From assembly GCA_023228025.1 (NCBI GenBank), contig JALOCD010000011.1, positions 1 through 56,021 on the forward strand: 56,021 bases of DNA, in the 5' to 3' direction. Below are positions 15,787 to 23,839 of this stretch, piece by piece. The notes under the pieces were generated by a model that was not told where the DNA came from, made no database searches, and worked only from the letters and a program-made list of their open reading frames with translations. This DNA is from Prolixibacteraceae bacterium. GTDB lineage: Bacteria; Bacteroidota; Bacteroidia; Bacteroidales; Prolixibacteraceae. The position numbers and the translations under genes were made by a program. Position 1 is the stretch's first letter. Every line of letters begins with the position of its first letter.

Positions 15787-16441
15787 ATGCGTCAGAATTT
15801 AAGTATTTTACCAATCCCCTGTTTCTAAGTTTGCACGATGGGCAGGTACCGCAACCATCCCCCGGGATGCCGTTATAGCATGTAATCGTTTCATTTCTCA
15901 CCAGATCAAAAACATCCAGTTCATCGGCCAATCGCCAGATTTCAGATTTATTGAGCCACATCAGGGGCGTGTGAATGCGGTATTCATAATCCATTGAGAG
16001 ATTTAGCGTTTGATTGAGCGAAAGAATAAAATCGTTGCGGCAATCAGGATATCCGCTGTAATCCGACTGCCCCACACCTGTTATGAGGTCGTGAATGTTG
16101 TTTGCTTTGGCGAAAATGGCCGCATATGTGAGAAAAAGCATATTTCTTCCTTCCACCAGGGTGTTGGGGGGCCGGTGATCGGGCTGATTAGTTTCTATTT
16201 TTATGTTTTTGTCTGTCAGTGCATTGTGAGATACGCTGCTGAGGAGGTCCAATTGAAAAATTTGCAGCGGAACACCTGCTGCATTTGCAATTTTACCGGC
16301 AGCGGTCAGTTCAACAACATGTCTTTGTCCATAATTGAAAGCAATCGCTTCAACCTGGTCAAAATGTTTTTTTGCCCAGAAAAGACAGGTAGTGGAATCC
16401 TGTCCACCCGAAAAAACAACCAGCGCCTTCCTCCGATCCAT
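15770..16441 (-). CDS. queC: 7-cyano-7-deazaguanine synthase
   Basis: An ATP-dependent ligase that forms preQ0 from carboxydeazaguanine and ammonia. The 223-aa product has the PP-loop SGGQDSTTCLFWA at the N-terminus, GVGQSDYSGYPDCR in the middle, and a zinc site near the C-terminus (TCYNG...GCGTCPSCKLR). It overlaps yhhQ by one base (ATGA) and queF by 17 bp. queD and queE are not in the window, so the earlier pathway steps must be encoded elsewhere. Confidence 0.97.
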   Translation of the reverse strand: MDRRKALVVFSGGQDSTTCLFWAKKHFDQVEAIAFNYGQRHVVELTAAGKIANAAGVPLQIFQLDLLSSVSHNALTDKNIKIETNQPDHRPPNTLVEGRNMLFLTYAAIFAKANNIHDLITGVGQSDYSGYPDCRNDFILSLNQTLNLSMDYEYRIHTPLMWLNKSEIWRLADELDVFDLVRNETITCYNGIPGDGCGTCPSCKLRNRGLVKYLNSDAYGQIK

Positions 16442-17121
16442 CAGACTTGTTGAAATAGAAAGGGATTATAAGAAATAGCATGGTCATAAGTATCTGATCC
16501 CTCAACTTTTTTAACCCATTTCACCACGACAATTGTCAAAGGTAAAATCACTATTTCATAAATGGTTTTGATGAGGGCCTGTGTAAAAATCATGACGATC
16601 AAAGCTTTAAACGGCAGATTTCCGGCAAAGGCGATCATAATGAAAATCATCGAGTCGGCCGTTTCGCCAACCAGGGTAGAAAGTATGGCACGTACCGAAA
16701 AATTCTTTCCCTTCATCAACACCTTCACCCTGCTCATCACGATGGCATTTAAAAAGGAACCGACAAGATAGGCCATGAGACTGGCAACCACGATGCGTGG
16801 TGTACTGCCCAAAATAGTATTAAAAGCCTCCTGGTTGCGCCAGAAAGGAGCTGCCGGCACGACGATGGCAAGCGAGAAAAACAGGACTGCCAGAATGTTA
16901 ACGGCAAACCCGGACCAGATAATTAGCCGGGCCTTCCGATATCCCCATACCTCCACAATCACATCATTGATGATATAGGCGATGGGAAAAATCAGCACAC
17001 CGGCAGGTGCGGCCCAGGAACCAATTAAAATAATTTTTGTAGCTAAGATGTTGGATATCAACAAACAAATTGCAAACAGAATGCCTGCAAGCATAAACAG
17101 GACAGAAACGGATCTTTTCAT
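16441..17121 (-). CDS. yhhQ: Queuosine precursor transporter (YhhQ/ECF-S type)
   Basis: An inner-membrane protein for uptake of queuosine precursors. The 226-aa product has about six hydrophobic segments; AAPAGVLIFPIAYIINDVIVEVWGYRKAR and TLVGETADSMIFIMIAF are family-typical sequences. It is first in the operon and lies directly downstream of the preQ1 riboswitch candidate, with queC overlapping its end. Combining a transporter with synthesis genes under one switch lets the cell balance salvage against synthesis. Confidence 0.93.
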   Translation of the reverse strand: MKRSVSVLFMLAGILFAICLLISNILATKIILIGSWAAPAGVLIFPIAYIINDVIVEVWGYRKARLIIWSGFAVNILAVLFFSLAIVVPAAPFWRNQEAFNTILGSTPRIVVASLMAYLVGSFLNAIVMSRVKVLMKGKNFSVRAILSTLVGETADSMIFIMIAFAGNLPFKALIVMIFTQALIKTIYEIVILPLTIVVVKWVKKVEGSDTYDHAISYNPFLFQQV

Positions 17122-17124
17122 TTT

Positions 17125-17155
17125 ACTTGTTTTTTACGTGGTGTTCAAGCACACG
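17125..17155 (-). promoter_or_regulatory. preQ1-I riboswitch candidate upstream of yhhQ-queC-queF
   Basis: On the minus strand, 4 nt before the yhhQ ATG. P1 is CGTG paired with CACG. The loop segment GCTTG pairs with CAAGT in the 3' tail (the P2 pseudoknot), separated from P1 by the A-rich TAAAAAA. The nucleotide just before the 3' half of P1 is C, in the ACAC context that corresponds to the ligand-recognising cytosine of known preQ1-I aptamers. P1 is one pair shorter than the usual five. Because the tail abuts the start codon, ligand binding would mask translation initiation. A TACCTTCG box about 45 nt upstream could be the promoter. Confidence 0.75.
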
Positions 17156-17330
17156 GAGTGAATGACTCAATTTTGCTGCGAAGGTATGTACAATAAGGGA
17201 AATGTCCTAATTTGAAGATGCCATCTATATATTTACTACACTCAAAAATCAAAAAGTGAAGTTTCAACTTAATTTTTCTTAAATTTTAATCTATTTTTAT
17301 CAAAAAATATTACAAATCCCCGTGTTCCCC

Positions 17331-17366
17331 AATTTGTAATCTTTAATTTGTAATTTGTAATTTTTT
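17331..17366 (+). repeat. TAATTTGTAATTT tandem repeat upstream of rhaT
   Basis: Three to four copies of an octamer-like unit TAATTTGT precede rhaT. The array nearly matches that at 15281-15315, so the que operon is bracketed by the same low-complexity sequence. Confidence 0.6.
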
Positions 17367-17395
17367 TCTGCCATACTAACAAATAAATTTTCTCC

Positions 17396-18448
17396 ATGAA
17401 TGTACTATTAGGGATTATTTTTCACTCGATCGGAGGTTTTGCCTCCGGAAGTTTTTACATGCCTTTCAAAAAAGTAAAGGGCTGGGCCTGGGAAAGTTAT
17501 TGGATCATTGGCGGGCTCTTCTCCTGGCTGATCGTTCCTCCATTGGCCGCTTATCTTACCGTACCCGGATTCGCGGCCATCATCGGTTCCGCATCCGGCA
17601 ACATTCTCGGAATAACATACATGATGGGACTTCTTTGGGGGATCGGGGGATTAACCTATGGCCTTGGTGTCAGATATCTCGGCATGTCGCTCGGTAATTC
17701 CGTGATTCTGGGCTTCTGTTCCGCCTTCGGAGCATTGGTTCCCTCCATTTACTATTCCCTCCATCCAACCGTTGGGAAAGTATCATTTGTCGACATGATC
17801 ACCCATCCCGGAGGTCAGTTGGTTCTTCTGGGCGTAGTGGTTTGCCTGACAGGTATCGCAATCTCAGGAAGTGCAGGCTGGAAAAAAGAGAAGGAGCTTT
17901 CACCGGAGCAGACTCAGGCAAGTGTGCAGGAGTTTAGCCTGGTCAAAGGTTTGATCATAGCGACAATATCCGGTATCCTCAGCTCTTTCTTTAATTTTGG
18001 TATCGAAGCCGGAAAGCCAATGGCCGAAGAGGCCGTCAAGGCAGGGTTCAACCCGTTGTTTCAAAACAATGTAACTTTTGTGGTTATCCTCTGGGGCGGA
18101 CTCACCACCAACCTGATCTGGACCACCATCCTGAACCTTAAAAACAAGACATACGGCAATTTTACCGACCTTAAAAAGCCGCTGTTGAACAACTATTTCT
18201 TCGCAGCGCTGGCCGGAACAACCTGGTTCATGCAATTCTTTTTCTACGGAATGGGAGAGAGCAAACTGGGCAATGGCGCCAGTTCCTGGATCCTTCACAT
18301 GTCGACCATCATCCTGACAGCCAACATGTGGGGTCTATACAACAAAGAGTGGAAAGGGGTTTCGCCCGCTACCTTCCGCACTTTCGTGATCGGGATCGCC
18401 ACCATCTTACTTTCTGTCTTCATTGTCGGAATTGGCAATTCGATATAA
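17396..18448 (+). CDS. rhaT: L-rhamnose/proton symporter
   Basis: An inner-membrane importer for L-rhamnose (and lyxose) of the RhaT family. The 350-aa product has about ten hydrophobic segments. Family-typical sequences: GSFYMPFKKVKGWAWESYW near the N-terminus, YGLGVRYLGMSLGNSVILG, and FFFYGMGESKLGNGASSWILHM near the C-terminus. It is the first of three rhamnose genes on the plus strand; two 20-bp GIY-YIG-associated repeats fill the spacer to rhaA. A role in feeding RhaA is inferred from this context. Confidence 0.95.
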   Translation: MNVLLGIIFHSIGGFASGSFYMPFKKVKGWAWESYWIIGGLFSWLIVPPLAAYLTVPGFAAIIGSASGNILGITYMMGLLWGIGGLTYGLGVRYLGMSLGNSVILGFCSAFGALVPSIYYSLHPTVGKVSFVDMITHPGGQLVLLGVVVCLTGIAISGSAGWKKEKELSPEQTQASVQEFSLVKGLIIATISGILSSFFNFGIEAGKPMAEEAVKAGFNPLFQNNVTFVVILWGGLTTNLIWTTILNLKNKTYGNFTDLKKPLLNNYFFAALAGTTWFMQFFFYGMGESKLGNGASSWILHMSTIILTANMWGLYNKEWKGVSPATFRTFVIGIATILLSVFIVGIGNSI

Positions 18449-18471
18449 ACAAAGTTAATTTTCGAATATTC

Positions 18472-18551
18472 TCCCTGAGCCTGTCGAAGGGTAAATAAAG
18501 AAACGAAGAATCGGTCCCTGAGCTTGTCGAAGGGTCGAAGGGTCGAAGGGC
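18472..18551 (-). repeat. Two 20-bp TCCCTGAGC repeats between rhaT and rhaA
   Basis: Copies start at 18472 (GCCTG core) and 18515 (GCTTG core), both in the orientation of the right cluster next to the GIY-YIG gene. The second is followed by two more tandem TCGAAGGG units, a sign of local slippage. Confidence 0.9.
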
Positions 18552-18579
18552 CGAGAGGTAAAAGCAAAGTGCAAAAATT

Positions 18580-19866
18580 ATGACAACAAATAGTGACACC
18601 ATGAACAACGAAATGATTCTTAAATCCTACGCCACCGCCAAAGAAATCTATGGCTCCTTTGGCGTAGATACCGATCTGGTCTTGGAGAAGATGGATCAAC
18701 TCAGCATCAGTCTTCACTGCTGGCAAACAGACGACGTGGGTGGTTTCGAAACACCCGATGCTGCCCTCTCCGGAGGGGGAATCCAGGCTACCGGAAACTA
18801 CCCGGGGAAAGCGAAAAATATCGGGCAGGTTCGCGCCGATCTCGAAAAAGTGCTCTCACTCCTACCGGGAAAGCAGCGCATCAACCTTCACGCCATCTAT
18901 GGGGATTTTGGCGGGGAGATGGTCGATCGCGACCAGATCGAATTGAAACATTTTCAAAGCTGGATCGATTGGTGCAAGAAACTTGGCATCGGCATGGATT
19001 TCAATGCCTCCTGCTTCTCCCATCCCAGGGCTGCCGACGGATTTACCCTCTCCAGTAAAAATGAAGAAAACCGCAAGTTTTGGGTCGAACATGTACGTCG
19101 TTGCCGCGCCATCTCTGCCGAAATCGGCAAGCAGTTGGGCTCACCCTGCGTTCACAACACCTGGATCCCTGATGGTTCGAAAGATACGCCTATAGACAGA
19201 AATGGCCATCGCGCATTGCTCAAAAAATCGCTCGATGAGGCCATGGCCATCGACTACCCGAAAAGCCAGATGAAAGATGCCGTTGAGAGCAAACTCTTTG
19301 GCATCGGCGCCGAATCGATGACGGTAGGTTCCCACGACTTCTACCTCGGTTATGCCGTCTCCAACAAAAAACTGATCTGTCTCGACAATGGTCATTTTCA
19401 CCCAACCGAGCAGGTCGGCGACAAGATATCTGCCTGCCTGCATTTTCTGGATGAGATACTGCTACATGTGACCCGTCCCATCCGCTGGGACTCCGACCAT
19501 GTGGTCACACTTAACGAGGATTTGCAACTGATCGCGCACGAAATCGTCCGCAACAATTTCCAAAGCCGCGTCAACATTGGCCTCGATTTCTTCGATGCCT
19601 CCATCAACCGCATAGGTGCCTATGTTGTTGGCACCCGTTCCACCCAAAAAGCATTCTTGATTGCGCTGCTCGAACCCACCAAACTCTTGCTCGAACTCGA
19701 AGAGAAGGGAATGAATTTCGAGCGGCTTGCTTACCTCGAAGAACAGAAAACCATGCCCATCGGCGCCGTCTGGGCTTACTACCTGATGAAATCCGGAGTG
19801 CCGGTCGGACCGGATTATGTGGAAGAGATCAGGAAATATGAGAGGGAAGTACTCAGTACAAGGTAG
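18580..19866 (+). CDS. rhaA: L-rhamnose isomerase
   Basis: A cytosolic Mn2+-dependent aldose-ketose isomerase converting L-rhamnose to L-rhamnulose. The 428-aa product compares with 419 aa in E. coli. SISLHCWQTDDVGGFE, LHAIYGDFGGE, DFNASCFSHPRA and VHNTWIPDGSKD are strongly conserved. Metal-binding residues are expected at the Glu/Asp/His of the TIM barrel (GSHDFYLGYA, DNGHFHPTE). The first ATG (18580) is used here; an in-frame ATG at 18601 is an equally good start. A GGATAAA repeat begins within 6 bp of the stop codon. Confidence 0.96.
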   Translation: MTTNSDTMNNEMILKSYATAKEIYGSFGVDTDLVLEKMDQLSISLHCWQTDDVGGFETPDAALSGGGIQATGNYPGKAKNIGQVRADLEKVLSLLPGKQRINLHAIYGDFGGEMVDRDQIELKHFQSWIDWCKKLGIGMDFNASCFSHPRAADGFTLSSKNEENRKFWVEHVRRCRAISAEIGKQLGSPCVHNTWIPDGSKDTPIDRNGHRALLKKSLDEAMAIDYPKSQMKDAVESKLFGIGAESMTVGSHDFYLGYAVSNKKLICLDNGHFHPTEQVGDKISACLHFLDEILLHVTRPIRWDSDHVVTLNEDLQLIAHEIVRNNFQSRVNIGLDFFDASINRIGAYVVGTRSTQKAFLIALLEPTKLLLELEEKGMNFERLAYLEEQKTMPIGAVWAYYLMKSGVPVGPDYVEEIRKYEREVLSTR

Positions 19867-19895
19867 ATAAGGATAAAGGATAAAGTGAAAAACAA

Positions 19896-20038
19896 AAGGA
19901 TAAAGGATAAAGTTAAAAGGATAAAGTGGGCCCCGTGCATTGTGCAAGATGAAATTGAATAACAGGTATTCTACCTATTGTATCAACTCAAGATAAGAGC
20001 GTTCTCACTTTATCCTTTTAACTTTATCCTTTATCCTT
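19896..20038. repeat. 33-bp perfect inverted repeat of GGATAAAG units
   Basis: The left arm 19896-19928 and the right arm 20006-20038 are exact reverse complements and made of GGATAAAGGATAAAG-like units. They flank a 77-bp interior. The left array is extended further upstream (from about 19870), starting at the rhaA stop codon. The arms could form a long hairpin in the rhaA-aldolase mRNA spacer, but they lack a T-tract like a classical terminator. Confidence 0.88.
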
Positions 20039-20085
20039 AAAACCCTTCATAAGGGTGAGAATTTAGAAATATAGAAAAGATATAA

Positions 20086-21216
20086 ATGAACGAAAATTTA
20101 AAGGCCTTAGTCCGGATTTCCCGCCTTTTTGGCACAGATCCCTCCTTTGTGATAGCCGGTGGTGGAAACACCTCCTATAAAAATGAGGAGATGATCTGGA
20201 TCAAGGCCAGTGGCATTTCACTGGCAACCATTGATGAAAAGGGATTTGTCTCCCTGTCGCGGGAGAAACTCAAAGGCATCTCAAAGAAAAAATACAGCGC
20301 CGATCCGCTTTTACGCGAAAGCGAGGTAAAAGCCGACCTGCACGAGGCGATTGTCGCTCCGAAAGAGCTTCGGCCTTCGGTCGAAACCTCCTTGCACGAT
20401 CTGATCAGTTCCCGGTTTGTGGTGCATACCCATCCAACCAAAGTGAACGCGGTGATGTGTTCTAATCTGGCAGAATCCAGCTGCACGGAGATGTTTGGGG
20501 ATAAAGCGCTGTTTGTCCCGTACACCGATCCCGGGTACATACTTTTTAAAGTGGTGGCCGAAGCGATCAGAAAATTTGCAGGGAGCCACGGCTATGAACC
20601 ACAGCTGATTTTTCTGGAAAACCATGGCGTCTTTGTGGGTGCTAATTCGACCGAAGAGATAGAATCCATCTATACTGAACTGATGACAACCATCGAAGCG
20701 AAATTAAGCCAACAGCTTCCGGGTACGATTAGATCAACTATAAAATCGGTGATCATTGACCGGCTTGGAGAGTTGCATCCCGGCTTCACAGGGTTCAGCG
20801 CCATCGGATTCAGGAGCGAGTTGACCGACAGGTTCCTTGCTTCGGAGGAGTCTTTCGGCAAAGCCAATAAATCTTTTACCCCGGATGATATAGTCTACTG
20901 CAAAGCTCACTATCTTTATATCCCCGCCGGGGAAAACGATGCTGAATTATTTGCCAAAACTTCTGAAAAGATTGCGGACTATTTTGCAAAGTACGGCTAT
21001 CTTCCCAAGGTAATTGCGGTTCAGCATCAGGGAGTTTTCGGGATTGAGGAGAGCTTGAAATCGGCTTCCAATGTACTCGATGTTTATGAGAACATTCTGA
21101 AAATCAGCTTTTATTCGGAGAATTTCGGCGGGCCTAAATTTATGAACGACGAACAGATCGCCTTCATCGACAATTGGGAAGTGGAAAATTACAGAAGGAA
21201 AATAGGGAAATCCTAA
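20086..21216 (+). CDS. Class II aldolase/adducin-family protein, probable rhamnulose-1-phosphate aldolase
   Basis: The 376-aa product matches the aldolase half of the bifunctional aldolase/short-chain dehydrogenase proteins of rhamnose pathways, but the dehydrogenase half is absent. GGGNTSYKNEEMIWIKASGISLA is the phosphate/substrate-binding N-terminus, VVHTHPTKVNAVMCS holds two zinc-ligand His residues, and ENHGVFVGAN the third. A zinc-dependent cleavage of L-rhamnulose 1-phosphate to dihydroxyacetone phosphate and lactaldehyde is inferred from position after rhaT and rhaA. It differs from the shorter E. coli RhaD. Length suggests an extra C-terminal subdomain (about 250-376). Confidence 0.8.
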   Translation: MNENLKALVRISRLFGTDPSFVIAGGGNTSYKNEEMIWIKASGISLATIDEKGFVSLSREKLKGISKKKYSADPLLRESEVKADLHEAIVAPKELRPSVETSLHDLISSRFVVHTHPTKVNAVMCSNLAESSCTEMFGDKALFVPYTDPGYILFKVVAEAIRKFAGSHGYEPQLIFLENHGVFVGANSTEEIESIYTELMTTIEAKLSQQLPGTIRSTIKSVIIDRLGELHPGFTGFSAIGFRSELTDRFLASEESFGKANKSFTPDDIVYCKAHYLYIPAGENDAELFAKTSEKIADYFAKYGYLPKVIAVQHQGVFGIEESLKSASNVLDVYENILKISFYSENFGGPKFMNDEQIAFIDNWEVENYRRKIGKS

Positions 21217-21240
21217 TATCTCCTTTTCGAATCTATTAGA

Positions 21241-21496
21241 AACTGTTTAAATTTCTTACACAGAGGATTTATTACTCCATAATTAAACTAAAAATGGCTT
21301 TGAAATTCTCGCTTTAGTTAAAATACGATTGAGGAAACAACGAGTTACACAGAGTTGGAAAATCGCTTGCGATTTTTCTCTCTGTGTAACTCCGGGGTTT
21401 CTCTCATGAAAACACCTAATTGCAGAAATTTCTATAGACCCTATATTTTCGATTAGTTGACAATTATTCTCTGTGTAATATTTTTAAACAGTCTCT
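21241..21496. repeat. MITE-like nested inverted-repeat element
   Basis: About 28 bp at the left end (AACTGTTTAAATTTCTTACA and on to CAGAG) match the reverse complement of the right end (CTCTGTGTAATATTTTTAAA and on) at 24 of 28 positions. In the middle, GAGTTACACAGAG (21342-21354) and CTCTGTGTAACTC (21380-21392) are a perfect 13-bp inverted repeat, with AAAATCG/CGATTTT inside it. There is no gene in it. The design, with terminal inverted repeats and an internal palindrome in a spacer, resembles a non-autonomous miniature element. Confidence 0.75.
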
Positions 21497-21517
21497 TAGT
21501 TAAATAAACTTTTAGTT

Positions 21518-22981
21518 ATGCTTTACAAAAGAATTCTGCCTGCCCTGCTGGTATTGACTTTGACCGTCTATTTGATTGCCAGGTACAAAGGACCTGAACC
21601 GGGAGTTATTACCACAATCGACAAGAGCAACCTGGAAGAGTTCTGGAGAATTAGGGATGTGAATGTTGCAGACGGTCAATTCCTGCTTTCGAAATGCAAT
21701 GCCTCTATCACATCCAGGTTCCGGCTTCGGGATTTTGAAATCAACTTCAAATTGAAAACAACGGAGGGAGCGGCCGGAATGGTGAATTTCGCCACCTCCA
21801 AAGGCTACGATCCCAAAAATTTAAGGGGTTACTCTGTATTGATCAACAACAGTGATTACAGTACCGGAAATATTCAAAAGACTGGTAGTTTGAGCAAAAT
21901 CCGCAACAACTTTGTGCGCACTGCCGAAGAGAATGAATGGTTTGATTTACATGTTTCGGTCGAGGGCAACCACATCGAAGTCGAAGTGAACGGGAAACTG
22001 ATCAGCGAATATACTGAGCCCCAAAATCCCAAAAGGCTCGAGAACCTAACAGGTATAGTACTCTCCAGAAGCTTTATCTCCCTGCGAAAGGCCAATGATT
22101 TGGGCGAAATCGTTGTGGCTGATATGAAAATAAAACCAATCATTGATAAAAAAAGCCGCGTTATTCTACCCGTAAAAGCAGATTCCCTGACCGATGTGAT
22201 TGACAGTCTGAACCAGCGCGAATTTCCGCTGATCGACTTTCACGTGCACCTCAAGGGCGGCCTTACCATGAACCAGGCATGCCAGCATGCCAGAAGCAAT
22301 GGCTTTGTCTATGGCGTTGCCGCCAATTGCGGATTGAAATTCCCGGTAACCAATGATTCGACATTAAACAGTTACCTGAAGAGCATTGCAAAAGAACCCG
22401 TTTTCAAGGCCATGCAGTGCGAAGGACGGGAATGGGTGACACTCTTCACCCCGCAGGAGGTAGCCGGATTTGACTACATTTTTACCGACGCCATGACCTG
22501 GACCGATCACAAAGGGCGAAGGATGAGGCTTTGGATGCCGGCCGAGACCTTTGTCGACAGCGACCAACAGTTTATGGAAATGCTGGTAGGGAAAATCGCA
22601 GCAATCATGGATGCTGAACCGGTAGATATTTACGTCAATCCAACTTTTCTTCCCGAGAAGTTGGCTCCCCGTTACGATGAACTTTGGACCCCCGATCGAA
22701 TGGACAAAGTTGTCAATGTCCTGCTAAGAAACCAAGTAGCGCTGGAGATCAATGCCAGATACAAAATACCAAGCCTTGCCTTTATCAAAAAGGCCAAAGC
22801 CGCTGGCGTAAAATTCACCTTCGGCACCAACAACGCCAAGAACGACGACCTCAACAGGCTCGAATATTGCCTGAAAGTGATCAAAGAAGCAGGTCTTACA
22901 ACTGAAGACATCTTCCTGCCCCGTTCCCGTACCGAAAGAAAGATACTCAAAAAGGGGTTGCCGGCGCAAGTGACAGGATGA
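21518..22981 (+). CDS. Exported DUF1080-type domain fused to a PHP-like metal-dependent hydrolase
   Basis: The 487-aa product has an N-terminal hydrophobic signal/anchor (ILPALLVLTLTVYLIARY). Residues about 30-205 form a concanavalin-like fold of DUF1080 (3-keto-glucoside hydrolase-like) type, with EVNGKLISEY. Residues about 238-487 start FPLIDFHVHLKGGLTMNQA, giving a His-x-His metal motif, and resemble PHP/amidohydrolase domains. The two-domain combination suggests a glycan-related phosphoesterase or hydrolase. It follows the rhamnose genes, separated by the inverted-repeat element. Its stop codon falls in the first unit of repeat copy A. Confidence 0.65.
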   Translation: MLYKRILPALLVLTLTVYLIARYKGPEPGVITTIDKSNLEEFWRIRDVNVADGQFLLSKCNASITSRFRLRDFEINFKLKTTEGAAGMVNFATSKGYDPKNLRGYSVLINNSDYSTGNIQKTGSLSKIRNNFVRTAEENEWFDLHVSVEGNHIEVEVNGKLISEYTEPQNPKRLENLTGIVLSRSFISLRKANDLGEIVVADMKIKPIIDKKSRVILPVKADSLTDVIDSLNQREFPLIDFHVHLKGGLTMNQACQHARSNGFVYGVAANCGLKFPVTNDSTLNSYLKSIAKEPVFKAMQCEGREWVTLFTPQEVAGFDYIFTDAMTWTDHKGRRMRLWMPAETFVDSDQQFMEMLVGKIAAIMDAEPVDIYVNPTFLPEKLAPRYDELWTPDRMDKVVNVLLRNQVALEINARYKIPSLAFIKKAKAAGVKFTFGTNNAKNDDLNRLEYCLKVIKEAGLTTEDIFLPRSRTERKILKKGLPAQVTG

Positions 22982-23327
22982 CGGGAATGACTGGGACGAC
23001 TAGGATGACGGAGAAGACGGATGGACTGAGGGACTGAGAATTGGATGCGGAGTTGAAAGTTGAAAGTTAAAAGTGGAAAGTGAAAAATTGTGAGTTGAAA
23101 GTGGACGAATATTTGACAGGACGAGCCGAAACCTGAGCGTAGCCGAATGCGAAACGGTGAAACAATGAATAATGGTCTAGCTCTACTTTGGGGCTAGGCC
23201 ACGTAGTGGCGAAATCTTGGTAGCCAGGGGTGGAGTAAAACGGAACCCCTGGAAAAGAATGATAGATAAAGAGCCGTCCGCGGTAGCATGCAAAAAAAAA
23301 TGCTAAGTCTATTTCGGACGGAAAAGG
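22979..23327 (+). repeat. Dispersed structured repeat, copy A
   Basis: A ~350-bp element matching copy B (45031-45368, opposite strand) nearly end to end and copy C in its hairpin part. From the upstream end: GATGAC decamer tract beginning in the stop codon; AGTTGAAAGTTGAAAG tract; a GAAACGGTGAAAC motif; hairpin GCCAC-GTA-GTGGC; hairpin 23224-23231/23245-23252 (CCAGGGGT/ACCCCTGG, 13-nt loop); hairpin 23274-23280/23315-23321 (CCGTCCG/CGGACGG). No coding frame is conserved between copies. Confidence 0.88.
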
Positions 23328-23390
23328 AACAATTTTGAAAGATGCAAAGAATGAGAAAATAATGAGGTGAAATCTCATTGAGCTAAGTAC

Positions 23391-23457
23391 TCCCTGAGCC
23401 TGTCGAATGGATGTTTTAAATAACATCTACGTGTCGGTCCCTGAGCATGTCGAAGGG
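23391..23457 (-). repeat. Two 20-bp TCCCTGAGC repeats upstream of pepP
   Basis: Copies start at 23391 (with GAATGG instead of GAAGGG at its end) and at 23438 (GCATG core). Orientation equals that of the copies at 14974 and 18472. The rest of the spacer 23328-23839 shows nothing else except a short GTCCCTTCGTGCTTCCCTTT quasi-repeat near 23730. Confidence 0.88.
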
Positions 23458-23839
23458 TGTAATTGGTTAGTATTAAGAGACATAGTTAAAATAGTTCATA
23501 ATGAAATTGTTAATATTGATCATCCTTTCTGTTCTTTCAATCACATGTCTAATTGTGCTAATAATTGCTTAGACAGATGTTTATCCAATAAAACAGTAGA
23601 GCGACCATAGGTTTGTTATTGGAATAGCATTTATATGTCTTGGAGGATTTACCAGACAGGCATTCAAGAATTACACAGATCAATTTCGAAACTGAGAAAA
23701 TAAATTCATTGATTATCCTAACTTTACCTGGTGTCCCTTCGTGCTTCCCTTTGTGACCTTCGTAATAAATTACAATCGTGAACCTGCACAAAATCAGAGG
23801 ATCACAAAAAATTTTTAGCAAACGACTAAATCTCAAAAT

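Noticed and set aside
23067..23426. 119-aa minus-strand frame
   Set aside because: It is a translation of repeat copy A and a 20-bp repeat; the frame is not kept in copies B and C.
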